Shown here one piece after another: positions 1-7,667 of a DNA stretch of 32,095 nt. The stretch is taken from NCBI GenBank assembly GCA_029007295.1, contig JAQXHN010000018.1:1-32095 (forward strand), written 5' to 3'. Within the stretch, counting starts at the first letter, position 1. Every line of letters starts with the position of its first letter. The notes under the pieces were generated by a model that was not told the DNA's origin, did not search any database, and worked only from the letters and a program-made list of their open reading frames with translations. Origin of the DNA: Clostridia bacterium. GTDB lineage: Bacteria > Bacillota > Clostridia > Oscillospirales > CAG-272. Made by a program: the position numbers and the translations under genes.

Positions 1-242
1 GATAGACACTTTTTTCAGCAGAATGTGTCTATTTTATAGCTTGACGGCTGAGCAATGCCGAATACCGCATTCGTTTCGGTTTTTCAAAGCCGAAAACCCG
101 CTTGAAAAAGGAAAACGGTGCAGCCCTCACGGGCTTACACCGTACCGTAAAGCATCCGTCCCTTAGATTACAACAGTAAGGGCGTCTTTTAAAAGCAGAG
201 CAAGACCGAAGCCTTGCCCTTTATCGTTTAATTCTTTTCGGT
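1..242. other. Gene-free left edge with several hairpins
   Basis: I see no convincing coding region here. The stretch carries several inverted repeats: a 7-bp pair TAGACAC/GTGTCTA near 4-33; an A/T-flanked hairpin around 80-110; a GC-rich hairpin at 115-143, listed separately as a terminator; arms CCCTTA/TAAGGG around 150-190; and GCAAGAC-CGAA-GCCTTGC at 200-217, which on the minus strand is a 7-bp stem closed by a TTCG tetraloop. The last three lie just downstream of the DUF1858 gene and probably belong to the 3' end of its transcript. Nothing identifies a known RNA family. Confidence 0.4.
104..143 (-). terminator. Rho-independent terminator downstream of the DUF1858 gene
   Basis: The arms ACGGTG/CACCGT and AGCCC/GGGCT stack with a small internal loop and a 4-base apical loop. 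On the minus strand the hairpin is followed by TTTTCCTTTTT. It is about 100 bases past the DUF1858 stop, so that transcript would have a long 3' tail. Confidence 0.55.
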
Positions 243-452
243 TTATTCCGCCTTCTTGTTCTCAAGATATGAATTAAGACTATCTACAAGCTTGTCGGCG
301 TCCGTACCGTGAACGGCACATGCGTCGGCAATGCTCTCGCCCCTGGACGCCGGGCATCCGAGGCAGTGCATACCTATAGCAAAGAAGAAATCGGCGGTTC
401 CTGCATCGAAATCGAGCACGTCTCCGATAATTGATTCCTTTGTGACCTTCAT
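243..452 (-). CDS. DUF1858 / hybrid-cluster-associated redox disulfide protein
   Basis: A 69-residue protein of the DUF1858 family, the kind named after its association with hybrid cluster (prismane) proteins. The diagnostic centre is GMHCLGCPASRGES (about residues 27-40), with a CxxC pair (CLGC) able to form a redox disulfide, preceded by a short hydrophobic stretch and followed by an acidic helix. No signal peptide or membrane segment, so it should be cytoplasmic. The start is fixed by CGGAGG 8 bases upstream of the ATG. It has its own promoter (498-526), whose -35 lies inside the end of the upstream araC gene. An inverted repeat at 477-495 sits near the transcription start. The biochemical function of the family is not established; a role in redox or nitrosative stress is inference. 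Confidence 0.85.
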   Translation of the reverse strand: MKVTKESIIGDVLDFDAGTADFFFAIGMHCLGCPASRGESIADACAVHGTDADKLVDSLNSYLENKKAE

Positions 453-476
453 TTATCTATCCTCCGTTAACATTTA

Positions 477-495
477 TTGTGTTCAGCTCACACAA
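477..495. promoter_or_regulatory. Possible operator: perfect TTGTGT-N7-ACACAA inverted repeat
   Basis: Six-base perfect arms separated by 7 bases lie over the predicted start site of the DUF1858 transcript. It resembles CRP/FNR- or Rex-like sites without matching either exactly (Rex sites are TTGTGA-N6-TCACAA). The position suits a repressor. Confidence 0.35.
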
Positions 496-497
496 TC

Positions 498-526
498 ATT
501 ATACATTACGGTTAAACGGTTGTCAA
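498..526 (-). promoter_or_regulatory. Sigma-A promoter for the DUF1858 gene
   Basis: Minus-strand TTGACA (521-526) and TATAAT (498-503) are separated by exactly 17 bases. Both boxes are perfect consensus. The promoter overlaps the 3' end of the araC-type gene. Confidence 0.85.
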
Positions 527-1489
527 TAAGGAATCTGTCTTTTTCTTTTTATAATCCGACGGAGTAACTCCCATACGCTTTTTAAAAATTCTGTTAAAGT
601 GGTCTGTGTTCTGAAAGCCGGCAATTTCCGCAATTCGGTTAATCTTCATCTCCGAATTTAAAAGCAAGGAACGGCAAACGTCAAATCTTGTTTCCCGCAA
701 AATTTCGGTAAAGGTAAGTCCTGTTGCATTTCGGATAAGCTTGCTGACATAGGGTACCGTATAATGAAAATTTTCCGCTAATTTTTCGAGCGTTACGGTT
801 CGGAAATTGTCATTTATGTAATTCAGTATCTTCGGTATCTGCTCGCACCTGAAAAGACGCATGGCGGATATGTCGTATTCGGAGGGAGTATAGGAGGAGA
901 GATATCCGATTAAACAAAGCATAATATTCAGCTTTAATGTATTGCTCTGTACGCTCGGATAGCTCTGTTCGGAAATCAGCATGTCGAGCATACAGTAAAT
1001 GTAACTGTTGTTCGTTTTGCCGAAAAGCATATACGCATTTGCCACCTCTCCCCAGATAGCATTGGTAATAAACGTCGCAATTTGGCTTTGATACTCTACA
1101 ATCTTGTTGAAATTTTTCTTGACAATTGACGGAGGCAGAAGAATAACAACCGACTTTGCATTATTGCCCAGCTTAAATAAATGAGGAACCGCCGGGGATA
1201 TAAGTAATATTTCCTTCTCGGATATCTCGACGGTCGAGTCGTGCATATTTACGGAAGCGTCGCCCGAGAGCATGTAATAAATTTTTAAGTAGTGGGAAAT
1301 CTCCAGCTCGTTCCTTTCGCTGCGTACAACCTTTCGGACAAATACAGTCTCTTCCTCAAGCTTAATATCGCCCGATGTCCCAAGCAAGGTCAAATCCTTT
1401 TCGTGTACGAGCGTCGGCAAGCGTTCAAAGTCGTTTCTGTCATAGCTGATATTACCGTTATTCTGTAAAACGTTTGGCGAAATATACAT
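512..1489 (-). CDS. AraC-family transcriptional regulator with cupin-like sensor domain
   Basis: A 325-residue cytoplasmic regulator. The first ~190 residues look like an AraC-type cupin ligand-binding domain (for example ISHYLKIYYMLSGDASVNMHD and KEILLISPAVPHLF). The last ~100 residues are a double helix-turn-helix: ILNYINDNFRTVTLEKLAENFHYTVPYVSKLIR, then RFDVCRSLLLNSEMKINRIAEIAGFQNTDHFNRIFKKRMGVTPSDYK (given in parts: the second helix-turn-helix centres on IAEIAGFQNTDHFNRIFK). The family usually controls carbohydrate uptake or catabolism genes; none is adjacent, so the target is unknown. The start is supported by AAAGGAA 6 bases upstream of the ATG. A long AT-rich region lies upstream and may hold its own control sites. 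Confidence 0.9.
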   Translation of the reverse strand: MYISPNVLQNNGNISYDRNDFERLPTLVHEKDLTLLGTSGDIKLEEETVFVRKVVRSERNELEISHYLKIYYMLSGDASVNMHDSTVEISEKEILLISPAVPHLFKLGNNAKSVVILLPPSIVKKNFNKIVEYQSQIATFITNAIWGEVANAYMLFGKTNNSYIYCMLDMLISEQSYPSVQSNTLKLNIMLCLIGYLSSYTPSEYDISAMRLFRCEQIPKILNYINDNFRTVTLEKLAENFHYTVPYVSKLIRNATGLTFTEILRETRFDVCRSLLLNSEMKINRIAEIAGFQNTDHFNRIFKKRMGVTPSDYKKKKTDSLLTTV

Positions 1490-1961
1490 AAAAAATTCCT
1501 TTTCTAAAAATGATTTTCAAACTCAAGGGTAAAATTATTACAAAATTAAAAATTTTGTATTGTTTTTTCAATAACAATAATACAACTATATTGTTACAAA
1601 ATTATTAAGAAATAATCGTAATTTGTTTAATAATGGTGTATGTTGTGTAAATAATACCAAAATTTAAATAAAAAATTGTAATAAACGTCGCTTTTTTAGT
1701 AAAAGAAACGCAAACATTTTATCTCCGAACACTTAATTTTTTTTAAAAAAATAAGTATTAATTTCATTTTTTTATTTTAAAAAACCGGCGATTTTTTTGT
1801 TATAAATTTTGAAAAAATCCGCAATGTAAAATAGATAAATTAACTAAGTTTATCCGTTTGATACGCTGTATTTCAAGCGTTTTTTAAAGCATTATTTGCA
1901 ATGACGCTTCATTTGTCATATACTTTTTTTATGTTTTTTTAATAAGCCTTTAAGCGAAAAT
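1490..1961. other. AT-rich intergenic region
   Basis: About 470 bases, strongly A+T rich, with no credible ORF and no terminator for the neighbouring genes apart from the one starting at 1962. Short inverted repeats occur near the araC start, including TTGTAT (1555-1560) against ATACAA (1580-1585), overlapping AACAATA/TATTGTT arms. These could be regulator sites, but composition alone makes such repeats likely. I could not pick a clear promoter for araC here. Confidence 0.5.
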
Positions 1962-2000
1962 CAAAAAAAGACGCCCGCGTCAAAGCCGACCCGGACATCT
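1962..2000 (-). terminator. Rho-independent terminator of the alpha/beta hydrolase gene
   Basis: A 13-position stem (1969-1981 with 1988-2000; two G-T wobbles and one mismatch) has a 6-base loop and is followed on the minus strand by seven T. It begins 22 bases past the hydrolase stop. Confidence 0.85.
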
Positions 2001-2021
2001 TTTCCGATTTTCCATTACAAA

Positions 2022-2918
2022 TTATTTGCCGTCTTCATCTCTTTTCAGTCTGTCGTCCACGATTTCCACGGAAATACGGCAGGCGTCGAGATTATCCGTA
2101 AATTCCGCAAGCATAAAAGCGTGATTTGTCTTGTCTATCCAATGAAGCTCGCAATCAAGCCCAAGCTCGCACATTTTGTCGTAAAACAGCTGCGAATGAC
2201 GGGGAATAACACAGCTGTCCGCATTTCCGTGAAGCAGAATGCAAGGCGCAGTATCCTTGTCAATTAAGCATAGAGGAGATATGCTCTTTGCATAGTCCTT
2301 CGGGTCCATCTTTGCCCATACGGGGTGTGTTGAAGAGGACGGAATCATTTCAAAATCAGGGTCTCCCTCGAAATACATAACAGGATTTCCGCAAAAGGCT
2401 CCTTTAAGCTTAAAGCCCTCTCTCTTATATTTTACGGCTATGTATGCTGCAAGATGACCCCCTGCGCTCTCGCCCAAGACATATACTCTTTCGGTGTCAA
2501 TATGATATTCTTCCGCTCTGTCAAGAATATAATCCATAGCTTCGATACAGTCGTCACAGCAATCTATTATCTGATATCCCTCGGCATGATGGCGTTCCAT
2601 ACGGTAGTCAATGCTTATTCCGAGATAGCCCATTTCAGAATGGTGCCTTGCCAAAAACCCGAATTGGTCTCCCTGCCATCCGTCTTGTTCCTGATCCGGG
2701 AAAATATCTCTTCCCGTCCAGCCGCCTCCGTGAATATAAACTATACACGGATATTTTTTATCCCCCGAATAATCGTCGGGAAAGAAAAAGCTCATACGAA
2801 TTTCTTCGCCGTCGAGTATCTTATACGCCACTGTTTTGTCACCGGAGTGTCTCGCAATCAAATCCGAAAAATCCCGATTTCCTGCGACTAAATCGTGTGT
2901 GATAGAAAAATTTGCCAT
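2022..2918 (-). CDS. Alpha/beta hydrolase, esterase/lipase-like
   Basis: A 298-residue cytoplasmic alpha/beta-hydrolase of the hormone-sensitive-lipase/BD-FAE-like kind. The oxyanion motif is CIVYIHGGGWTGRD (about residues 58-71), the nucleophile elbow is GESAGGHLAAY with the catalytic Ser around residue 149, and a C-terminal DKTNHAFML supplies the likely catalytic His. The acid residue is probably the Asp in HGNADSCVIP. The HGGGW loop is typical of esterases acting on short acyl or acetylated sugar substrates; the actual substrate cannot be read from sequence. It has its own promoter (2959-2987), a GAGGTG ribosome site and its own terminator, so it behaves as a single-gene unit downstream of the NSS transporter. 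Confidence 0.85.
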   Translation of the reverse strand: MANFSITHDLVAGNRDFSDLIARHSGDKTVAYKILDGEEIRMSFFFPDDYSGDKKYPCIVYIHGGGWTGRDIFPDQEQDGWQGDQFGFLARHHSEMGYLGISIDYRMERHHAEGYQIIDCCDDCIEAMDYILDRAEEYHIDTERVYVLGESAGGHLAAYIAVKYKREGFKLKGAFCGNPVMYFEGDPDFEMIPSSSTHPVWAKMDPKDYAKSISPLCLIDKDTAPCILLHGNADSCVIPRHSQLFYDKMCELGLDCELHWIDKTNHAFMLAEFTDNLDACRISVEIVDDRLKRDEDGK

Positions 2919-2958
2919 ATTTTCACCTCATAATATTTTCAAAAGTAAGCTTTCGTCT

Positions 2959-2987
2959 ATTATAACACCGCAGATAAATAATTTCAA
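2959..2987 (-). promoter_or_regulatory. Sigma-A promoter for the alpha/beta hydrolase gene
   Basis: Minus-strand TTGAAA (2982-2987) and TATAAT (2959-2964) with a 17-base spacer, in the gap after the transporter gene. No terminator hairpin separates it from the transporter, so read-through is also possible. Confidence 0.75.
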
Positions 2988-3002
2988 TAAAGTAACCGTA
3001 AA

Positions 3003-4373
3003 CTATTTCCAGCTGAAATTAACAATGCCGATAATGTAAATGACAATAATTATTGCCGGTACTATAAAACTAAATATGGGCTTCATCCACCTCTTAACCT
3101 TAAGACCCTTTCCGGTGTTTGCCTCCTTAACGAAGTTGTCCCAGCCCCAGCCGAATTTAAAGCAACAGAACATCACATAGCAAAGAGAGCCGAGAGGAAG
3201 TATATTTGTAGATACGAGAAAGTCCCACATATCGAAAATACTGCCTGTATGCAAGGGATTAAAGCCGGCCCATACAGTGTTGCCGAGGATTGAAAGAGTA
3301 GCGCATGCCGCAACTATAAGTCCGCAAACAAGGCAGGCTATCGGTCTTCTCCAATTCGTTAGATCGCGGAGCATTGCAACAATATTTTCGCAAACGGCAA
3401 ATACGGTAGACATTGCGGCGAACACCATAAAAAGGAAGAACAGAGCGCCGACAACACGACCTATCACAGGATTATCGAACTTGTTAAAAACGGTTGACAT
3501 GGTGTTAAAGAGAAGTCCCGGTCCGCCGTCAACCGCACCGTTGTTATATGTAAAGCAAGCTGGGAAAATTACAAGACCCGCGGTTAATGCAACAAAGGTG
3601 TCAAGAGCGATAATATTGACACTTTCTCCCAGCAGGGTACGTTCCTTACCGATATAGCTGCCGAAGATAGCCATTGAGCCCATACCAAGCGAGAGCGTAA
3701 AGAACGCCTGATTCATGGCGGCAACAATAACCTCGCCTGTTATTTTTGAAAAATCGGGAACCAGATAGAATTTCAGCCCTCTTCCGGAGCCCTCGAGCGT
3801 CAGGCTGTAAACGGCAAGTCCGACTAAGAGGAAGAGCAACGCTATCATCATATATTTTGTAACTCTCTCAAGACCGCCCTGAAGCTTGAAGCACAGAACA
3901 AAGAAACCGATAAATATCGCAATACCGGTAAATATCAGATTTGAATTTAAGTTTGACGCCATGTTAGCAAAAGGATTCTGCGTTTCGGTAAACACAAGCT
4001 CGGCGAGCCTGTTTCCCGTTGCAAAGCGTACAAAATAGTTTATCATCCAACCGGAAACAACCGTATAGAAGGCCATCAGCGCAATATTACCGAAAAGCGA
4101 AAAATAGCCGTGCCAATGCCATTTTGACTTAGGCTTTTCAAGCTCCTGATACATCTTGACGGGACTTCTCTGCGCCGCGCGTCCTATGGAAAATTCCATA
4201 GTCATAATCGGCAAGCCAAGCAGAAAAAGGCAAATAAGATAAATCAATACAAAGCCTGCCCCGCCGTTATTTCCGCACATCGTCGGAAATTTCCATACGT
4301 TTCCGCATCCTATAGCGCACCCGGCGCTAAGTAAAATAAAGCCTAAACGGCTTCCCAATTTTTCTCTGCCCAT
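3003..4373 (-). CDS. Sodium-dependent transporter of the NSS (SNF) family
   Basis: A 456-residue integral membrane protein, the normal length for bacterial NSS/LeuT-like symporters. TM1 carries the family signature GCAIGCGNVWKFP followed by NNGGAGFVLIYL, with about eleven further hydrophobic segments; LSLGMGSMAIFGSYI matches TM6-TM7 of the fold. These proteins use the Na+ gradient to import amino acids or related amines. The substrate cannot be fixed from sequence. The start is supported by AAAGGGG upstream and by a consensus promoter (4417-4445). The C-terminus ends shortly after a hydrophobic helix (IFSFIVPAIIIVIYIIGIV). It is probably transcribed alone or with the hydrolase downstream. Confidence 0.93.
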   Translation of the reverse strand: MGREKLGSRLGFILLSAGCAIGCGNVWKFPTMCGNNGGAGFVLIYLICLFLLGLPIMTMEFSIGRAAQRSPVKMYQELEKPKSKWHWHGYFSLFGNIALMAFYTVVSGWMINYFVRFATGNRLAELVFTETQNPFANMASNLNSNLIFTGIAIFIGFFVLCFKLQGGLERVTKYMMIALLFLLVGLAVYSLTLEGSGRGLKFYLVPDFSKITGEVIVAAMNQAFFTLSLGMGSMAIFGSYIGKERTLLGESVNIIALDTFVALTAGLVIFPACFTYNNGAVDGGPGLLFNTMSTVFNKFDNPVIGRVVGALFFLFMVFAAMSTVFAVCENIVAMLRDLTNWRRPIACLVCGLIVAACATLSILGNTVWAGFNPLHTGSIFDMWDFLVSTNILPLGSLCYVMFCCFKFGWGWDNFVKEANTGKGLKVKRWMKPIFSFIVPAIIIVIYIIGIVNFSWK

Positions 4374-4416
4374 AATACTTACTTTCCCCTTTTAATAAGA
4401 TTCATAAAGTTATAAT

Positions 4417-4445
4417 ATGATACACTATTTTTTGCATTTTGTCAA
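4417..4445 (-). promoter_or_regulatory. Sigma-A promoter for the NSS transporter gene
   Basis: Minus-strand TTGACA (4440-4445) and TATCAT (4417-4422) with a 17-base spacer, giving a leader of about 35-40 bases. Confidence 0.75.
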
Positions 4446-4533
4446 TATTTTTCGGTTTTTTGAGTGATTTTTTATGCATTTTCTATAATTGTGTGTTTTT
4501 TATAATTTTAACCTTGGCTTGCCGGCAAATACA

Positions 4534-4562
4534 TTGACATTATTTTTATATTGTGATATCAT
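4534..4562 (+). promoter_or_regulatory. Sigma-A promoter for the STAS-domain gene
   Basis: TTGACA (4534-4539), a 17-base spacer and TATCAT (4557-4562). Its position excludes in-frame starts upstream of 4597 in the STAS reading frame. Confidence 0.75.
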
Positions 4563-4596
4563 ATACAGAGATTTTTTTCGCATAACGGAGGTAAAT

Positions 4597-4893
4597 ATGA
4601 CAATAGATAAAAAAACGAACGGTTCATTTATGAGCATGGAAATAAACGGAAGGCTTGACTCCTCAACCGCTCCCGAGCTTGAGAGCGCTCTCAAGGAATC
4701 ACTTGGCGGAATAACCGAGCTTGTTCTCGATTTTAAAGGTCTTGAATATATTTCCTCTGCCGGGCTCCGCGTTCTTTTAACGACGCAGAAAACAATGAAC
4801 AAGCAGGGTAAAATGGTTATCCGTAATATTAATGAAACAATAAGAGAGGTTTTTGAGCTTACCGGTTTTTCGGATATTCTTACTGTTGAATAA
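4597..4893 (+). CDS. STAS-domain anti-sigma factor antagonist-like protein
   Basis: A 98-residue single STAS domain similar to SpoIIAA/RsbV. The motif LEYISSAGLRVLLTTQKTM contains the Ser that partner anti-sigma kinases phosphorylate in this family. In partner-switch systems the unphosphorylated form binds the anti-sigma factor and frees a sigma factor; no such kinase or sigma factor is next to it here, so its partner is unknown. The reading frame stays open upstream, but I chose 4597 because GGAGGT lies 6 bases before that ATG and the promoter lies within the open upstream stretch. It is flanked by its own promoter and a strong terminator, so it is monocistronic. Confidence 0.9.
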   Translation: MTIDKKTNGSFMSMEINGRLDSSTAPELESALKESLGGITELVLDFKGLEYISSAGLRVLLTTQKTMNKQGKMVIRNINETIREVFELTGFSDILTVE

Positions 4894-4915
4894 ACAAACA
4901 TATTTCAGAATGCAC

Positions 4916-4949
4916 AAGCTTATTCTGCGGCAGGCGGAATAAGCTTTTT
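4916..4949 (+). terminator. Rho-independent terminator of the STAS gene
   Basis: A 13-bp stem (4916-4928 with 4934-4946, one G-T wobble) with a 5-base loop, ending in five T. It starts 22 bases past the stop. Confidence 0.9.
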
Positions 4950-5008
4950 ACAGGAAATTATTAATGATTTCGGCTGTTCGGATTAACGGAAAAATAAAGA
5001 AATAGCTG

Positions 5009-5037
5009 TTGCATTTCACAAATCAAAATGATATAAT
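5009..5037 (+). promoter_or_regulatory. Sigma-A promoter for the aconitase-like hydratase gene
   Basis: TTGCAT (5009-5014), a 17-base spacer and TATAAT (5032-5037); the ATG is 30 bases downstream. Confidence 0.8.
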
Positions 5038-5067
5038 AAATTAAATTGATAAAACGGAGAATTATTT

Positions 5068-7230
5068 ATGATACAGCTGATTGAGAACAAGGTCTTTTTC
5101 AAGGACGGTAATATTACCGAAAAATGCGATATCCCCTTTGAGGAGGCAAGAAAGAATACCATAGCCTACGGCATTTTGACAAATCACAACACAGGCGGTG
5201 ACGATGAAAATCTAAAAATAAAATTTGACGCCACGGCGTCTCACGATATTACCTATGTGGGCATCATCCAAACGGCGAGAGCCGCGGATCTAAAGGAATT
5301 CCCTATGCCCTATGTTCTGACAAACTGCCATAACAGCCTCTGCGCCGTAGGCGGCACCATTAACGAGGACGACCATGCCTTCGGTCTTTCCGCCGCGAAA
5401 AAATACGGCGGTATTTACGTGCCCGCCCATCAGGCAGTAATTCACGCATATATGCGCGAGATGATGTCCGGCTGCGGAAAAATGATACTCGGCTCCGACA
5501 GCCACACACGTTACGGTGCGCTCGGCACGCTCGCAATAGGCGAGGGCGGACCCGAGCTTGTAAAGCAGCTTCTTTGTAAAACCTACAATATCAAACGCCC
5601 CGAGGTTGTCGGCGTTTACTTAAAGGGTCAGCCGAAGGCGGGAGTCGGTCCTCACGATGTAGCCCTCGCAATTGTCGGCGCCGCCTTTAAAAAGGGCTTT
5701 GTCGTTAACAAGATTATGGAATTTGTCGGAGAAGGCATTGCAAACCTGCCTATAGAGGTCCGTAACGGAATTGACGTCATGACGACCGAAACAAAGTGTC
5801 TTTCCTCAATTTGGGTAACGGACGACGAAACCAAGAGATATTTTGACATACACGGCAGAAGCGAAGACTTTAAATACCTTAAGCCGAAGGATGTTGCCGG
5901 ATACGACGCAATGATGGTTGTAGACCTTTCCGAAATAGAGCCGATGATAGCTCTCCCCTTTCACCCTTCAAATACATACACTATCAGCGAATTCAACCGA
6001 AATGCAGACGCAATTATTAATGACGTTATACCCGAATTAAAAAGCAAAATCACGCCTTACGGAGTGCTTGCTCAGCAGGGCGTAATCGCAGGCTGTGCCG
6101 GCGGTACGTTCGACAATCTCTGCGCCGCCGCCGACATTCTGTCTCTGGGCGCAGTCGGAAACGGAGAATTTTCTCTGTCCGCATATCCTGCGTCACAGCC
6201 GGAGTATATCGAGCTTATGAAAAACGGTGTCGCCGCTTCGCTTTTGGCAAACGGCGTTTCGCTCAGAACCGCATTCTGCGGTCCTTGCTTCGGCGCAGGA
6301 GACGTACCCTCAAACGGTGCGCTTTCTCTACGTCACTCAACCAGAAACTTTCCCAACAGAGAGGGTTCAAAGCCGGGCGAAGGTCAAAGCGCTTATGTTG
6401 CCTTAATGGACGCACGTTCAATTGCGGCGACTGCGGTAAACGGCGGTATAATTACTCCGGCAACCGAGTTGGACCCGGAGTATGTAAACAGAGAATATCA
6501 TTTTGACGACACGGTTTACAAAAACAGGGTTTACTTCGGATACGGAAAGGCAGACAGCGAAGCGGAGCTTAAATTCGGTCCCAACATTTGCAACTGGCCT
6601 TCGCAGTCAGCGCTTGAAGAGGATATTGTTCTCGGCGTATGCTCCGTAATAAAGGACGAGGTAACCACAACGGACGAGCTGATCCCGTCGGGCGAAACTT
6701 CCTCCTTCCGTTCAAATCCGAAAAGAATCGCTTCCTACACGCTTTCGAGAAAAGACCCAGAGTATGTGGGCAGAGCGACGGCAGTCGCAGAAAAAGGTAT
6801 TCCTACGGCAATCAGAGAAACGCTCGACGAGCTGGGAGCGGCAAAGGATATTCAGGTAGGCTCGGTTATCTACGCAAAGCGTCCCGGCGACGGCTCCGCC
6901 CGCGAGCACGCCGCATCCTGCCAGAGAGTTTTGGGCGGTCTTGCAAACATTGCGATAGAGTATTGCACCAAACGCTACAGAAGCAATCTGATAAACTGGG
7001 GTCTTATTCCCTTCTACTTCGAAAATGAGGAGCTTCCCTTTGATATTGACTGGTTTATCTATGTGAAAGGAGTACGCTCGGCTATCGAAAAAGGAGAAAC
7101 CCAGGTCAAGGCCTATGCCGTTTCTCCCGACAGGCAGATAAACGAATTCAGCCTGACCCTTCCCATACTCGGCGAAGAGGAAAGAAGCATTCTGCTCGAC
7201 GGATGCTTGATCAATTTTTGCAAAGCATAA
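5068..7230 (+). CDS. Aconitase-superfamily hydratase, YbhJ-like
   Basis: A 720-residue cytoplasmic Fe-S hydratase of the aconitase superfamily, closest in layout to E. coli YbhJ rather than to AcnA/AcnB or LeuC. The three cysteines expected to hold the [4Fe-4S] cluster are visible: Cys343 in IAGCAGGTFDN, and Cys404 and Cys407 in CGPC. GSDSHTRYGALGTLAIGEGG (near residue 140) matches the aconitase DSHT active-site region. The C-terminal swivel domain (from about residue 545) has GDGSAREHAASCQRVLGG and NLINWGLIPFYF, equivalent to the aconitase SREHAA and GLLPL segments. Substrate unknown; the family dehydrates and rehydrates tri- or dicarboxylates. GGAG precedes the ATG. It has its own promoter and terminator, with no citrate-cycle gene beside it. 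Confidence 0.88.
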   Translation: MIQLIENKVFFKDGNITEKCDIPFEEARKNTIAYGILTNHNTGGDDENLKIKFDATASHDITYVGIIQTARAADLKEFPMPYVLTNCHNSLCAVGGTINEDDHAFGLSAAKKYGGIYVPAHQAVIHAYMREMMSGCGKMILGSDSHTRYGALGTLAIGEGGPELVKQLLCKTYNIKRPEVVGVYLKGQPKAGVGPHDVALAIVGAAFKKGFVVNKIMEFVGEGIANLPIEVRNGIDVMTTETKCLSSIWVTDDETKRYFDIHGRSEDFKYLKPKDVAGYDAMMVVDLSEIEPMIALPFHPSNTYTISEFNRNADAIINDVIPELKSKITPYGVLAQQGVIAGCAGGTFDNLCAAADILSLGAVGNGEFSLSAYPASQPEYIELMKNGVAASLLANGVSLRTAFCGPCFGAGDVPSNGALSLRHSTRNFPNREGSKPGEGQSAYVALMDARSIAATAVNGGIITPATELDPEYVNREYHFDDTVYKNRVYFGYGKADSEAELKFGPNICNWPSQSALEEDIVLGVCSVIKDEVTTTDELIPSGETSSFRSNPKRIASYTLSRKDPEYVGRATAVAEKGIPTAIRETLDELGAAKDIQVGSVIYAKRPGDGSAREHAASCQRVLGGLANIAIEYCTKRYRSNLINWGLIPFYFENEELPFDIDWFIYVKGVRSAIEKGETQVKAYAVSPDRQINEFSLTLPILGEEERSILLDGCLINFCKA

Positions 7231-7243
7231 TAACAATAATAAC

Positions 7244-7271
7244 AACGACGAGGCGAGCCTCGTCGTTTTTA
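7244..7271 (+). terminator. Rho-independent terminator of the hydratase gene
   Basis: Arms 7244-7254 and 7257-7267 are perfectly complementary, so the practical fold is about a 10-bp stem with a 4-base loop. A run of T follows on the plus strand. The minus-strand flank is T-rich but interrupted (TTGTTATTATT), so it may weakly end the convergent gene as well. Confidence 0.88.
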
Positions 7272-7282
7272 TTATACGTAAA

Positions 7283-7597
7283 TTACGACTTGTTCAGCTT
7301 TTCGAGCCAAATAAGACCGATGTCCATTGCATCATATAAGCCGTTTTTCTCAAACTGCTTTGCAATTCGCTCAACGGGGTTCTTCGATGTATCAGTTGAC
7401 AAAATCTGTACAAGAATTTTGTCCGGCATTGACACCTTATTCTTATTCGCATCCTCGATTTCGGTATTGGTCAGCACCAGCATAAAAAGCACATATTTAT
7501 CGTTCATATCGCCGTAGCATATTGTATTTCCTTCGCGAACGAAGGGCTTGTTGCAATACATCAGGTATTTTCCCTCGACCTTTTTCTTCTCTGCCAT
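7283..7597 (-). CDS. Hypothetical protein, 104 aa
   Basis: I do not recognise this family. It is a 104-residue soluble protein with no signal peptide or membrane segment. The N-terminal half reads KYLMYCNKPFVREGNTICYGDMNDKY (quoted in part: YCNKPFVREGNTICYGD), which looks like a beta-hairpin with two cysteines. The C-terminal half is helical (NPVERIAKQFEKNGLYDAMDI). It is a real gene by its consensus promoter (7639-7667), the AAGGAGAT ribosome site about 7 bases before the ATG, and normal codon use. It is transcribed alone, downstream of the M50 protease gene on the same strand. Confidence 0.75.
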   Translation of the reverse strand: MAEKKKVEGKYLMYCNKPFVREGNTICYGDMNDKYVLFMLVLTNTEIEDANKNKVSMPDKILVQILSTDTSKNPVERIAKQFEKNGLYDAMDIGLIWLEKLNKS

Positions 7598-7638
7598 TAT
7601 GTCATCTCCTTAGGATATTATTTTTTTGTTAATAATTC

Positions 7639-7667
7639 ATTATAACCTATTATCACAGAATTGTCAA
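7639..7667 (-). promoter_or_regulatory. Sigma-A promoter for the 104-aa protein gene
   Basis: Minus-strand TTGACA (7662-7667) and TATAAT (7639-7644), spacer 17. The stop codon of the upstream M50 gene is inside the -35 box. Confidence 0.85.
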
